Assembly (NCBI GenBank): GCA_900637705.1
Contig: LR134390.1
Span: forward strand, 2,976,001 to 3,040,000
From: Fusobacterium varium
GTDB lineage: Bacteria > Fusobacteriota > Fusobacteriia > Fusobacteriales > Fusobacteriaceae
Direction of reading: 5' to 3'
DNA length: 64,000 nucleotides
In this document: positions 37,586 through 46,192 of the stretch, one piece after another
Layout of the letters: each line of letters starts with the position of its first letter
Position numbering within the stretch: position 1 is the first letter of the stretch
Notes under the pieces: generated by a model
What the model was told of the DNA's origin: nothing
Databases searched by the model: none
Seen by the model: the letters and a program-made list of their open reading frames with translations, nothing else
Position numbers and translations under genes: made by a program

Positions 37586-38994
37586 GTAGTTGTATCCTTT
37601 CCATCTTTGATTTTTATACCCATTTCTGCCAATCTATCTCTAATTTTATCAGACATAGCCCAATTCTTGTCAGCTCTTGCTTCTCTTCTCATTTCAAGAA
37701 TAAATTCAACAAGCTCAGAAGTCAAATTTCCAACTTCATTATCGAGTTTAAGTATAACACCTAAAACTTCCTGCATTATATTAACTACATAGTCTACAGT
37801 TTCTTTTACAGTTTCTTTTCCTTTTGCACTTAGTTTATCTCCCTCAAGAGCCTTGTTCAATTCTTTAATAAGTTCAAATATAGCTCCAAGTCCTTGTGCA
37901 GTATTAAAGTCATCATCCATAGCAGTTACAAATTTTTCACTTGAAGATTTAAGTACTTCTGCCAGTTCAGCACAATCTGCTCCACCTTCTTTCGTATCTG
38001 CTGCCAATGCATCTTTAGCTCTTAACAAAGCATTTTCTATTCTTTCTAATGATGATTTTGCCTGATTCAATTCATAATTGGAAAAATCCATAGGTTTTCT
38101 GTAATGAGCTCCCAGTATAAATAATCTTATTACTCTTCCTTCAAATTGTTCCAGAACCTGTCTAAGAAGCATAAATGTTCCTGATTTAGACATCTTTTCT
38201 CCATTGATATTGATATATCCATTATGCATCCAATATCTTGCAAACTCTCCACCACAAGAACATTTAGACTGTGCTATTTCATTTTCATGATGTGGAAATA
38301 TTAAATCCTGTCCTCCACCATGTATATCAAATGTATCTCCAAGATATCTGTGCGACATTGCTGAACATTCAATATGCCAACCTGGCCTTCCTTTACCCCA
38401 AGGAGAATCCCAGCTTGGCTCCCCTTCTTTTGCTGCTTTCCAAAGAGCAAAATCTACAGGAGATTTTTTTATATCTGCAACTTCTATTCTTGCACCACTT
38501 TTAAGATCCTCTACATTTTGTTTAGAAAGAGCTCCATATCCATCTTTGTATTTTTCTACATTGAAGTATACATCTCCTTCTGCCTCATAAGCATATCCTT
38601 TTTCTATAAGGTTCTGGATTATTTCTATCATATCTCCAATATGCTCAGTTGCTTTGGGTCTTATCATTCCAGCTTCTTTAAGATTTACTTTTGAAGTATC
38701 CTCAAAATATGCTTTTATATATTTTTCAGCTATATCTTTAAGGGAAACACCTTCTTCATTAGCTCTTCTTATCATCTTATCATCTACATCTGTAAAGTTT
38801 TGTACATATTTTACTTTATATCCTCTATATTCAAAATATCTTCTTACTGTATCGAAGAATATAGCTGGTCTTGCATTTCCAATATGAATATAGTTATATA
38901 CTGTAGGCCCACAGACATACATTGACACTTCCCCTTCTTTTACAGGTTTAAATTCGTCAATTTTTCCACTGAGGGTATTGTATATCTTTATCAT
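37573..38994 (-). CDS. cysS: Cysteinyl-tRNA synthetase
   Basis: Charges tRNA-Cys. The 473 residues show the class I signatures YIHIGNARP (HIGH) near residue 35 and KMSKSG near 265, and zinc ligands from CGPTVYN, WHIECSAMS and FPHHENEIAQS. ATG begins MIKIYNTLSGKIDEFKPV. Its substrate tRNA-Cys is encoded at 32506. Confidence 0.97.
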   Translation of the reverse strand: MIKIYNTLSGKIDEFKPVKEGEVSMYVCGPTVYNYIHIGNARPAIFFDTVRRYFEYRGYKVKYVQNFTDVDDKMIRRANEEGVSLKDIAEKYIKAYFEDTSKVNLKEAGMIRPKATEHIGDMIEIIQNLIEKGYAYEAEGDVYFNVEKYKDGYGALSKQNVEDLKSGARIEVADIKKSPVDFALWKAAKEGEPSWDSPWGKGRPGWHIECSAMSHRYLGDTFDIHGGGQDLIFPHHENEIAQSKCSCGGEFARYWMHNGYININGEKMSKSGTFMLLRQVLEQFEGRVIRLFILGAHYRKPMDFSNYELNQAKSSLERIENALLRAKDALAADTKEGGADCAELAEVLKSSSEKFVTAMDDDFNTAQGLGAIFELIKELNKALEGDKLSAKGKETVKETVDYVVNIMQEVLGVILKLDNEVGNLTSELVEFILEMRREARADKNWAMSDKIRDRLAEMGIKIKDGKDTTTWSM

Positions 38995-40235
38995 TTTATC
39001 CTCCTTAATAGTTTTTCTATATTTTTAGAATCAGCTTCTGCTTCAAAAGTTATTTCATTACCAATTCCTATTATTTTTAAATCTGTTCCTTTTAACTCTT
39101 CTACACCAAAGTTGCTGTAAATATCTAAAGAACCATATAAAAACTGACCTCTTGCCAACGTTGCTGAAGAAGCATTCTCACTAAAGCTATCCTTTCCATA
39201 AATAAGTATATTCTCATCTTTAAAGAATAATCTTCCTCTCTTTGAAATACGATATCCATCTTCTGTCTTAAACATAGTCAAAGCTTTTTTTATTTTATCA
39301 ACATCTTTTAAAGGTATCATTATAGTTGCATTATTAGTATCAGCTATTATTTCTCCATCTATTTCTTTGAGAAGTTCTGATGGATTTGCTCCTATAAATC
39401 CCTGCCACATAGCAAGTATCAAATCTTTATTATTTCCAAGTGTATATGAATTGAAAATAAGCTTTTCAAGTTTTGAAAAATCTTTCATTGAAAGATATAA
39501 AGTATTTTTACCTGCATATTTTAATATCCTTCTTTCTTCTGGCTGATTATTAAATGCAGCAAATACATCTTTATCTCCAATAATCTTTCCTTGTAATTTT
39601 ACTACATTTTTATCTACAGTTCCAGTAAGAGATATAACCTCTATACCAAGATCTTTAGTTTTAGTATTATTATATATAAGAACTCCAAGAAGATTATCCC
39701 TTGTTTCATCTATTATATTTTCTATTTTAGCATTATAAATTCCTTTTTTGTTAATTATTTTTTTTAAAACTGATTTATTTTCAGAAAAAATTATTAATCC
39801 TCTATGGAAAAGCATATATATCTCTTTTTCAAGTCCATATTTTTTCATATATTTACTTTTTAATCTATAGAATTCTCCATCTTTATCAAAGTACTTCATA
39901 CTATCTTTCAAAATAAAAAAATACCAATAACCTGTATCTACAACTACTGCTGTTTTTATTTCTCTGTTATAAAAATCAGAATCAGAAAAAGCATATACTT
40001 TTGAAATATATTTTTTTGTTTCTTCAAATTTGCCATAATCTGTGTCTTTTCCAACTACATTTATTAAAGGCATTATTTCTCTAAAATCTTTATCTGCTAT
40101 TCCTTCATTTGCATATATTATCTTTGTATCTTCTGTTATAAATTCTCTCGGAGATACTTTATATAAAAATCTATATCCAGCTAGAAAACCAATAAAAACA
40201 ACTATAACAAAAAGCAGTATATATCTTTTTTTCAT
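38991..40235 (-). CDS. Membrane-anchored protein of unknown function
   Basis: Not recognised. The 414-residue protein has one N-terminal membrane anchor (residues 5-22, ILLFVIVVFIGFLAGYRF) and a large extracytoplasmic part with many beta-prone stretches and no obvious catalytic motif. No Cys follows the anchor, so it is not a lipoprotein. It overlaps cysS by 4 bases and follows the nitrilase gene by 12 bases, so it is expressed with the operon. Its position suggests an envelope role, which is inference. Confidence 0.7.
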   Translation of the reverse strand: MKKRYILLFVIVVFIGFLAGYRFLYKVSPREFITEDTKIIYANEGIADKDFREIMPLINVVGKDTDYGKFEETKKYISKVYAFSDSDFYNREIKTAVVVDTGYWYFFILKDSMKYFDKDGEFYRLKSKYMKKYGLEKEIYMLFHRGLIIFSENKSVLKKIINKKGIYNAKIENIIDETRDNLLGVLIYNNTKTKDLGIEVISLTGTVDKNVVKLQGKIIGDKDVFAAFNNQPEERRILKYAGKNTLYLSMKDFSKLEKLIFNSYTLGNNKDLILAMWQGFIGANPSELLKEIDGEIIADTNNATIMIPLKDVDKIKKALTMFKTEDGYRISKRGRLFFKDENILIYGKDSFSENASSATLARGQFLYGSLDIYSNFGVEELKGTDLKIIGIGNEITFEAEADSKNIEKLLRRIK

Positions 40236-40247
40236 ACACTATTCTCC

Positions 40248-41078
40248 TTATTCAAATCTATTTTTTTGTATTCTCTTCAATTCTCTAATAGTCAAATCTA
40301 TCTTTTCTGATTTAAATACAGGGGCACTTATTCTTGCTCTTCTTATACTGCTCGAATCTATACAGCAACACAAAGTGTCTTCTTTAAAGTAATCAGCTTC
40401 TTTTACTACCTCTCCACATGGATCTATTACCATAGAGTTTCCAAAAAATGTCACTCCATCTTCTACTCCTGCTCTGTTAGTCATTATATTAAAAACCCCA
40501 TTAGATATAGAACTGCTCTTTAATAAAGTTTTCCATGTTGCTGATACAGAAGATTTATTTACTCCAAGTCTAGCAGGAGCATTAGCTATGGAAAATATGT
40601 ACTTAGCTCCATCTTGTGAAAGAATATAATGAGCTGATTGATGCCAAGCATCTTCACATATAAGCATTCCCATTCTTCCAAATTTTGTATCAAATGCCCT
40701 TATTTTCTCTCCAGTTCCAAAATATCTTCCCTCAAAAAACATTCCATAATCAGGAAGATATACTTTTCTATGTTTATGTACAACTTTTCCATCTTCAAGA
40801 TAATAGGCTGTGTTATATGGATATTCATCTTCTCCCATTTCTGCCATGCCAAATATTATACTTATTTCCTTACTTTTTTCTAACAACACATCTGGAATTT
40901 TCTTCATAGCTGTTTCAAAAACTGTATCTTCCAGCATATACCCATTTAATGCCAATTCAGGAAATACTATAATATCATCTCCTGCTTCTATTCCTTTTTC
41001 TATTGATTCCAACATTTTTAATAAATTCTGCTCTGTATTTCCCAATACAGGTTTCATCTGCTCTATACGAATATTCAT
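40248..41078 (-). CDS. Carbon-nitrogen hydrolase (nitrilase superfamily)
   Basis: Hydrolyses an amide or nitrile of unknown identity. The 276-residue protein shows the Glu-Lys-Cys triad: PELALNGYMLED (Glu about residue 41), HRKVYLPDYGMFFEGRYF (Lys about 106) and MLICEDAWHQ (Cys about 141). Similarity of layout to the amidase half of glutamine-dependent NAD synthetases and to omega-amidase makes those the nearest options. It lies between ispD and the unknown membrane gene with 8-12-base gaps. Confidence 0.85.
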   Translation of the reverse strand: MNIRIEQMKPVLGNTEQNLLKMLESIEKGIEAGDDIIVFPELALNGYMLEDTVFETAMKKIPDVLLEKSKEISIIFGMAEMGEDEYPYNTAYYLEDGKVVHKHRKVYLPDYGMFFEGRYFGTGEKIRAFDTKFGRMGMLICEDAWHQSAHYILSQDGAKYIFSIANAPARLGVNKSSVSATWKTLLKSSSISNGVFNIMTNRAGVEDGVTFFGNSMVIDPCGEVVKEADYFKEDTLCCCIDSSSIRRARISAPVFKSEKIDLTIRELKRIQKNRFE

Positions 41079-41086
41079 AGCTCCCC

Positions 41087-41787
41087 CTATTTAAGAGATA
41101 ACAAATCTTCTAATGTAGTTATCTTTATATTATCATAATCTCCTGTAATAATTTTTACCTTTTCTCCTATTCTCTCTACAAGAGAGGAATCGTCTGTTCC
41201 AAGAAATTTTTCAGCTTCTGCTTTTTTATATGCTTTCTTAAGTATATCCCCTCTAAAAGTCTGTGGTGTATGAACTGCAACCAATCCTGCTCTATTTGGA
41301 GTAGCAAGTATTTCTCCATCTAACCCAACTACTTTTATAGTATCTTTTACAGGTACTCCTATCACTGCTCCAGCAAGGCTTTTATCCCTATCAAGTGCTG
41401 CACAGGTCATTTCTATATATTTTTCTTTCATAAAAGGTCTTACTCCATCTTGCACCAATATGTAAGTGCTTCCCTCATCTTCTTTCAAAGCATTATAAAT
41501 AGAATCCTGACGTTCTTTTCCTCCTGCAAGAATTTTTTTACTTTTTTTATATTATATTTATTACATTGTTTTTCCACTAAGTCAATATTATTTTCATTAG
41601 TTACAATAATTATTTCATCTATCAAAGAAGATTTTTCTGCTATTTCCAACGGAAAAATAAATAATGGTTTTCCATTATGCTCAAAAAACTGTTTTGGATA
41701 ATCTAATCCCATTCTTTTTCCAATTCCAGCAGCAGCTAGTATAAGAGTTATTTTTCTTTTTTTTATTTCAGAGTCACTACTGTACAT
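41087..41787 (-). CDS. ispD: 2-C-methyl-D-erythritol 4-phosphate cytidylyltransferase (one single-base deletion)
   Basis: Third step of the MEP isoprenoid pathway. The N-terminal half has LILAAAGIGKRMGLDYPKQF, the CTP-binding signature; the C-terminal half continues EDEGSTYILVQDGVRPF with the DGVRPF motif. The frame breaks at 41533-41539, where seven A stand in place of eight on the coding strand. With the base restored, KKILAGGKERQDSIYNAL joins both halves into a 233-residue enzyme. It overlaps the end of mutS2 by 25 bases. Confidence 0.92.
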
Positions 41788-44099
41788 CCTAATCCTCCCT
41801 CTCCATGTCCTCCTATTCTATATTCTTTTACATAAGGACATTTTTTCAGGTAATTAAGTATTCCCTCTCTAAGTGCTCCAGTACCCTTTCCATGTATTAC
41901 ATAAACCTCATTATATGAATTCATAATAGCTCTATCAAGATAAGTTTCAAGCTCATAAACTGCTTCATCTACCATTTTTCCTCTTAAATCTATTTCGCTT
42001 CTTACAGCTGTTTTCTTATGAGAGAATGAATTATATACTTTCTGCTTCTTTTCTTCTACTACTTTTACATCATCTAGAGATACTTCCAGTTTTAATATTC
42101 CTGCCTGTACCTGTGTTGTTTCTTTAGAAAGATTTATTTTAAGTACATTAGCAAACTGATTAAGACTGTTGACAAACACTCTTTCTCCCACTTTAAAATC
42201 TACTTTTCTTGCAACTTTTGGCTTTTCTATTACAGTTTTACTCTTATCAGACTGTAACGCTGATCTAAGCATATTCAGACTTTTTTGAACATTTTTAATA
42301 TCTTCTTTCTTATTATCTTCTTTTTGTATTTTCTCTACTAGAGCTGCTGCTTTAGACTGCATCTCCTTCATCATTCTGTCTGCTTTTTCATATGCTTCTT
42401 TCAATATATCATTTTTTTCTTTTTCCAAAATTCTAAGCTTTTCTTCAAAAGCCTCTTTATCTCTTTGAGCAGCTTCTTTCAGAAATTCCACCTGTTTTTT
42501 CATAACATCAAGTTCATCAGCTTTGTCCTTAATATTACTTATCATTTTTTCTATTTTTTTATTATCATCACTTATATAGCTCTTTGCTTTGTTGATTACC
42601 TCTTCTGATACTCCAAGTCTTCTGGCAATAGTAAGTGCATTACTTTCTCCAGGTATTCCTATTAAAAGCCTATATGTAGGAGAAAGAGTTTCCACATTAA
42701 ATTCCATTGATGCTGTTTCTATTCCCTCTTCATTATATCCATGAGCTTTTACTTCACTATAGTGAGTAGTTATTATCGATTTACATTTTTTATCCTTTAA
42801 ATAATCTATAACAGCCATAGCAAAAGCTGATCCCTCAGTAGGGTCTGTCCCTGATCCTAATTCATCTAAAAGCACAAGTGAAGCTTTTGTCACATTTTCA
42901 AGTATCTCCTGAACATTTTTTAAATGAGCAGAAAAGGAAGATAATGATTGCTCTATACTCTGTTCATCACCAATATCTGCATAGACTCCTGTAAAAAATC
43001 CAATGCTTGAATGTTCATGTGCTGGAATAGGTATTCCACTCAAAGCCATCAATGTCAAAAGTCCAGCTGTTTTCAATGCAACTGTCTTTCCCCCTGTATT
43101 TGGTCCAGTGATAAGAAGAGTGTTGTAGTCTTTTCCTATTTCAAATGTAAGAGGTACAACTGATGAAATAGGTATAAATGGGTGTCTTGCCTCTATCAAT
43201 GTCAAAATTTCTCTGTTATTTATATTAGGTACTACACATTTTTTTTCTATTCCATACATAGCTCTGGCATTAAGTATATCCAGAGTAATAATTGCTTCTC
43301 CCACTTTATCTATATCATCTTTATTGTTTCTTATATAATCAGTTATTCTAAGAAGTATTTTTCTTATTTCCTCTTTTTCTTTTATCTCCAGTTCTCTATT
43401 TTTATTATTTAGAGCAACTATTGACAAAGGCTCAATAAATACTGTCTGCCCACTTGATGACCTGTCATGTTCAATACCTTTTATCTGACCTTTAAAGTCT
43501 GCTTTTACAGGAACTACACTTCTTCCATCTCTTTCAGTGATTATTTTTTCCTGAAATACTTTGGCAAACTGAGGCTCATTAAAAAGTTCATCAAACTTTC
43601 TCTTGATATTCATTGCAAGAGTTTTTTTATGGATTCTGATATCTCTTAAATCAAGAGAAGCATCATCTTTAATCTCTTTATTATTATCAATAGCTTTATT
43701 AATAATATCTTCTACTCCTCTTAAAATAGGTACATCATTAAACTTATCTCTTAAATCTTTATATTTATTCAAATCATCTAGTCTATTTTTAAATACTCTA
43801 AAAAGTCTTAGATTATGGTTGATATCCCATAAGTCTTCCACATCAAGATATGTTCCTATCAATTGTGATTTCTTTGTCATTTTACAAATATCTTTCATTC
43901 CAGCAGTTTCCAATCCACCATCAAATTTCAAAAAATCTGTAAAATCTCTCAATATATCAAGCTCTCTATTTAAAGAGCTGAAATCCTTGAAAGGTTCAAG
44001 CCCCAATATTTTATAATGGTTCTCTTCTATAGCACTATAATTTGAAATTTCTTCTCTCAGCTTGTCAAATTCCAAAACTGTATAACTATGTCTATTCAT
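41763..44099 (-). CDS. mutS2: Endonuclease MutS2
   Basis: MutS-family ATPase with an Smr nuclease domain, linked to anti-recombination and ribosome-collision rescue. The 778 residues lack the mismatch-reading N-terminal domain of MutS. Walker A is ITGPNTGGKTVALKT near residue 330 and Walker B VLLDELGSGTDPTEGSA near 410. A long coiled coil (about 520-625) leads to the C-terminal Smr domain with DLRGKMVDEA and VIHGKGTGALREGI. I chose the ATG at 44099 after AAGGTGGTAGAA; a GTG three codons earlier is possible. It is the first gene of the operon. Confidence 0.95.
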   Translation of the reverse strand: MNRHSYTVLEFDKLREEISNYSAIEENHYKILGLEPFKDFSSLNRELDILRDFTDFLKFDGGLETAGMKDICKMTKKSQLIGTYLDVEDLWDINHNLRLFRVFKNRLDDLNKYKDLRDKFNDVPILRGVEDIINKAIDNNKEIKDDASLDLRDIRIHKKTLAMNIKRKFDELFNEPQFAKVFQEKIITERDGRSVVPVKADFKGQIKGIEHDRSSSGQTVFIEPLSIVALNNKNRELEIKEKEEIRKILLRITDYIRNNKDDIDKVGEAIITLDILNARAMYGIEKKCVVPNINNREILTLIEARHPFIPISSVVPLTFEIGKDYNTLLITGPNTGGKTVALKTAGLLTLMALSGIPIPAHEHSSIGFFTGVYADIGDEQSIEQSLSSFSAHLKNVQEILENVTKASLVLLDELGSGTDPTEGSAFAMAVIDYLKDKKCKSIITTHYSEVKAHGYNEEGIETASMEFNVETLSPTYRLLIGIPGESNALTIARRLGVSEEVINKAKSYISDDNKKIEKMISNIKDKADELDVMKKQVEFLKEAAQRDKEAFEEKLRILEKEKNDILKEAYEKADRMMKEMQSKAAALVEKIQKEDNKKEDIKNVQKSLNMLRSALQSDKSKTVIEKPKVARKVDFKVGERVFVNSLNQFANVLKINLSKETTQVQAGILKLEVSLDDVKVVEEKKQKVYNSFSHKKTAVRSEIDLRGKMVDEAVYELETYLDRAIMNSYNEVYVIHGKGTGALREGILNYLKKCPYVKEYRIGGHGEGGLGCTVVTLK

Positions 44100-44189
44100 T
44101 TCTACCACCTTGTTATATATTTACGTTCATTTTATTATATCACAAATCTCTATTTTTCTTAAAGAAAGTTAAAGAAATTTAAAAAAAAC

Positions 44190-44218
44190 TTGATATTTTC
44201 TTTATTTAATGATACAAT
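44190..44218 (+). promoter_or_regulatory. Promoter of rpmB
   Basis: TTGATA (44190-44195), exactly 17 bases, TACAAT (44213-44218). The start would be near 44225, within the palindrome described next. Confidence 0.78.
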
Positions 44219-44221
44219 TAT

Positions 44222-44245
44222 TTGCAATTGTGTGTTCAATTGCAA
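44222..44245. promoter_or_regulatory. Perfect 9-bp palindrome at the rpmB transcription start
   Basis: TTGCAATTG (44222-44230) and CAATTGCAA (44237-44245) around TGTGTT. It may be an operator at +1 or the first hairpin of the mRNA leader, just ahead of the AAAGAGGTGA ribosome binding site. Confidence 0.5.
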
Positions 44246-44265
44246 TTAGGAAAGAGGTGACAAAG

Positions 44266-44523
44266 ATGCAAAGATGTGAAATCACAGGAACTGGAATTAT
44301 CAGTGGTAACCAAATTTCTCACTCTCATAGACTTACTAGAAGAGTATGGAAACCAAATTTACAAGTTACTACTATCGTTGTAAACGGATCTCCAGTTAAA
44401 GTTAAAGTTTGTTCAAGAACTTTAAAAACTTTAAGAGGTGCCAGTGAAGTTGAAGTAATGAATATTTTAAAAGCTAATGCTTCTACTTTAAGTGCTAGAC
44501 TTGCTAAATTCTTAAGCAAATAG
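44266..44523 (+). CDS. rpmB: 50S ribosomal protein L28
   Basis: Large-subunit protein of 85 residues: [33 protein letters not shown], the L28 signature with an internal extension. A longer upstream frame is rejected because AAAGAGGTGA precedes this ATG and the promoter lies in between. Only one of the usual zinc Cys residues is near the N-terminus. It is a single-gene unit divergent from mutS2, followed by a terminator. Confidence 0.95.
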   Translation: MQRCEITGTGIISGNQISHSHRLTRRVWKPNLQVTTIVVNGSPVKVKVCSRTLKTLRGASEVEVMNILKANASTLSARLAKFLSK

Positions 44524-44548
44524 TCTTAACAATTAGGATACCTTTAAT

Positions 44549-44584
44549 AAAAAAGACAGCTTAAAAAAAGCATGTCTTTTTTTT
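44549..44584 (+). terminator. Terminator after rpmB
   Basis: AAAAGACA (44551-44558) pairs with TGTCTTTT (44573-44580), with GCTT/AAGC inside, followed by further T. Confidence 0.75.
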
Positions 44585-44665
44585 ATATCTTTTTTCTTTC
44601 AATACTGACAAACTACAACAACAGCAAACAGGAAATTATTTTTCTTTTGATATATACTTTAATCT

Positions 44666-44800
44666 ATGTGGGAAAAAATATTCGGTGAATTTTTACCAGC
44701 TTCTTCTTATAAAATGATTGAACAGGCTGACTTAGAATATTATTACAAAAATAATAAGAATATATTTTGTGAACTATGGGTGCCTGTTGAAAGAAAGTAA
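44666..44800 (+). pseudogene. Remnant of a GyrI-like / AraC effector-binding domain gene
   Basis: A 44-codon frame (MWEKIFGEFLPASSYKMIEQ, ending FCELWVPVERK) matches the C-terminal end of GyrI-like small-molecule-binding domains, which close with a W-I-x-L/I-P element. Everything upstream of it is missing and an in-frame stop lies three bases before the ATG. It is probably the tail of a deleted gene and is unlikely to be functional. The remaining part of the 337-base gap 44524-44860 holds only two terminators. Confidence 0.55.
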
Positions 44801-44810
44801 ATATATTTTA

Positions 44811-44847
44811 AAAAGACTAGTTGTGGTAAATTTTCAACTAGTCTTTT
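44811..44847. terminator. Bidirectional terminator after brnQ
   Basis: AAAAGACTAGTTG (44811-44823) and CAACTAGTCTTTT (44835-44847) form a perfect 13-bp stem with A-run and T-run flanks. Confidence 0.85.
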
Positions 44848-44860
44848 CTTGTTTTTTATT

Positions 44861-46156
44861 CTATTCTTCTACATCTGGAACTTTTGTTTTTATTATAAAT
44901 GCTCCTATTATCATTCCAATTATTGATGGTACCAGCCATGCAAATCCATATTCAGATAAAGGCATTTTACTTAAAATCATTTTAAATGCAGAAATATTCA
45001 TTCCACCATTTACTAAAGTTTCCATCAGACTGAAAAGAAATGCCATTAAAATCCCACCTTTAAAAGGCCCATCATTTGGAAGAAATTTCTTTATCAATCC
45101 TAAAAAAGTTAATACTATACACATTGGATAAATTACAGCAAACATAAAAGATGCATATCCAACTATTCTATTAACTCCTAAAATTCCCAAACATCCTCCT
45201 ACTATACATATAACTACCAGCCATGTTGTATATTTTATTCTTCCCTTTGTAAATTCCTCTACAAATTCTCCTCCAATAGTTGCTATCCCTACTCCAGTAG
45301 TTAAACAAGCAAGCATAACAATAATTGCCAAAACTCCTGACCCTGCTTTTCCAAGAAGCTGCTCTACAAGAACTATCAGCATTGTTGCCATTGACATATC
45401 TACTGTTACATATCCATCTCCTGTGGCACCTAAATACAGCAGACCTATATAAATAACTGTTAATCCTACAATAGCAACTAGAGCTGTAATATATATACCT
45501 GTATTTATCTGACTCTTCTTTATTTCTCCATCTCTCAAAGCATTAAAAAACAGAGAGGCACACATCAAACCTAAAGTCAAATCACCAGTATTATATCCAG
45601 TTATAAGGGCATCTACAAAAGGTTTTTTTATTCCTGTAGGAACAGGTGTTCCTATTGGTTTAATGACTGCTGCTGCAACTATTATCAATAATGCAATCAA
45701 AAGTGCTGGTGTCAGATATTTTCCGATTTTATCTACTACAGAACTGGCATCTTTGGCTATAAAAAATATAATTAAAAAGAAAACCAATATTGTCACTGGC
45801 ATTGGTACTTTATCAGTTAATGCTTTGATTCCCATTTCATGAGTTGTTGCCGCTAATTTCGGCATAGTTGAAGTAGTAGCAAGCATTAATACCATTATCA
45901 GATAAAAAAAGTTATAAAACCAAGGAGCAACAGGATTCAAAATATTTTTAACATCTCCTCCAGAATTATTCACTGCAATTACAGCAATTACTGGAAGCAA
46001 TATTCCTGAACAAAATAATCCTAAAGCTCCTGATATCCATTCCGTCCCACTTGCTACTCCTATTCCAGGTGGAAATATCAAATTTCCTGCTCCAAAAAAA
46101 GTTGAAAAAAGAGCAAATCCAACTATTATTCCTTTCTTAATCACTTTACTATCCAT
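44861..46156 (-). CDS. brnQ: Branched-chain amino acid carrier (LIVCS family)
   Basis: Sodium- or proton-coupled uptake of leucine, isoleucine or valine across the inner membrane. The 431 residues form about twelve hydrophobic segments. The start KKGIIVGFALFSTFFGAGNLIFPPGIG carries the family signature FGAGNLIFP at about residues 21-29. It lies 36 bases downstream of the amidohydrolase gene in the same direction, so both probably share the sigma-54 promoter at 47840-47856. Other neutral amino acids as substrate cannot be excluded. Confidence 0.9.
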   Translation of the reverse strand: MDSKVIKKGIIVGFALFSTFFGAGNLIFPPGIGVASGTEWISGALGLFCSGILLPVIAVIAVNNSGGDVKNILNPVAPWFYNFFYLIMVLMLATTSTMPKLAATTHEMGIKALTDKVPMPVTILVFFLIIFFIAKDASSVVDKIGKYLTPALLIALLIIVAAAVIKPIGTPVPTGIKKPFVDALITGYNTGDLTLGLMCASLFFNALRDGEIKKSQINTGIYITALVAIVGLTVIYIGLLYLGATGDGYVTVDMSMATMLIVLVEQLLGKAGSGVLAIIVMLACLTTGVGIATIGGEFVEEFTKGRIKYTTWLVVICIVGGCLGILGVNRIVGYASFMFAVIYPMCIVLTFLGLIKKFLPNDGPFKGGILMAFLFSLMETLVNGGMNISAFKMILSKMPLSEYGFAWLVPSIIGMIIGAFIIKTKVPDVEE

Positions 46157-46192
46157 AAATTTTCCCTCTCCTCTTTTTATTTATTTTATACC

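Noticed and set aside
37573-38994. T-box or amino-acid riboswitch ahead of cysS
   Set aside because: cysS overlaps the upstream gene by four bases, leaving no room for a leader.
44209-44265. Longer version of L28 starting at 44209
   Set aside because: It would begin inside the -10 region of the promoter; the ATG at 44266 has the ribosome binding site and the family N-terminus.
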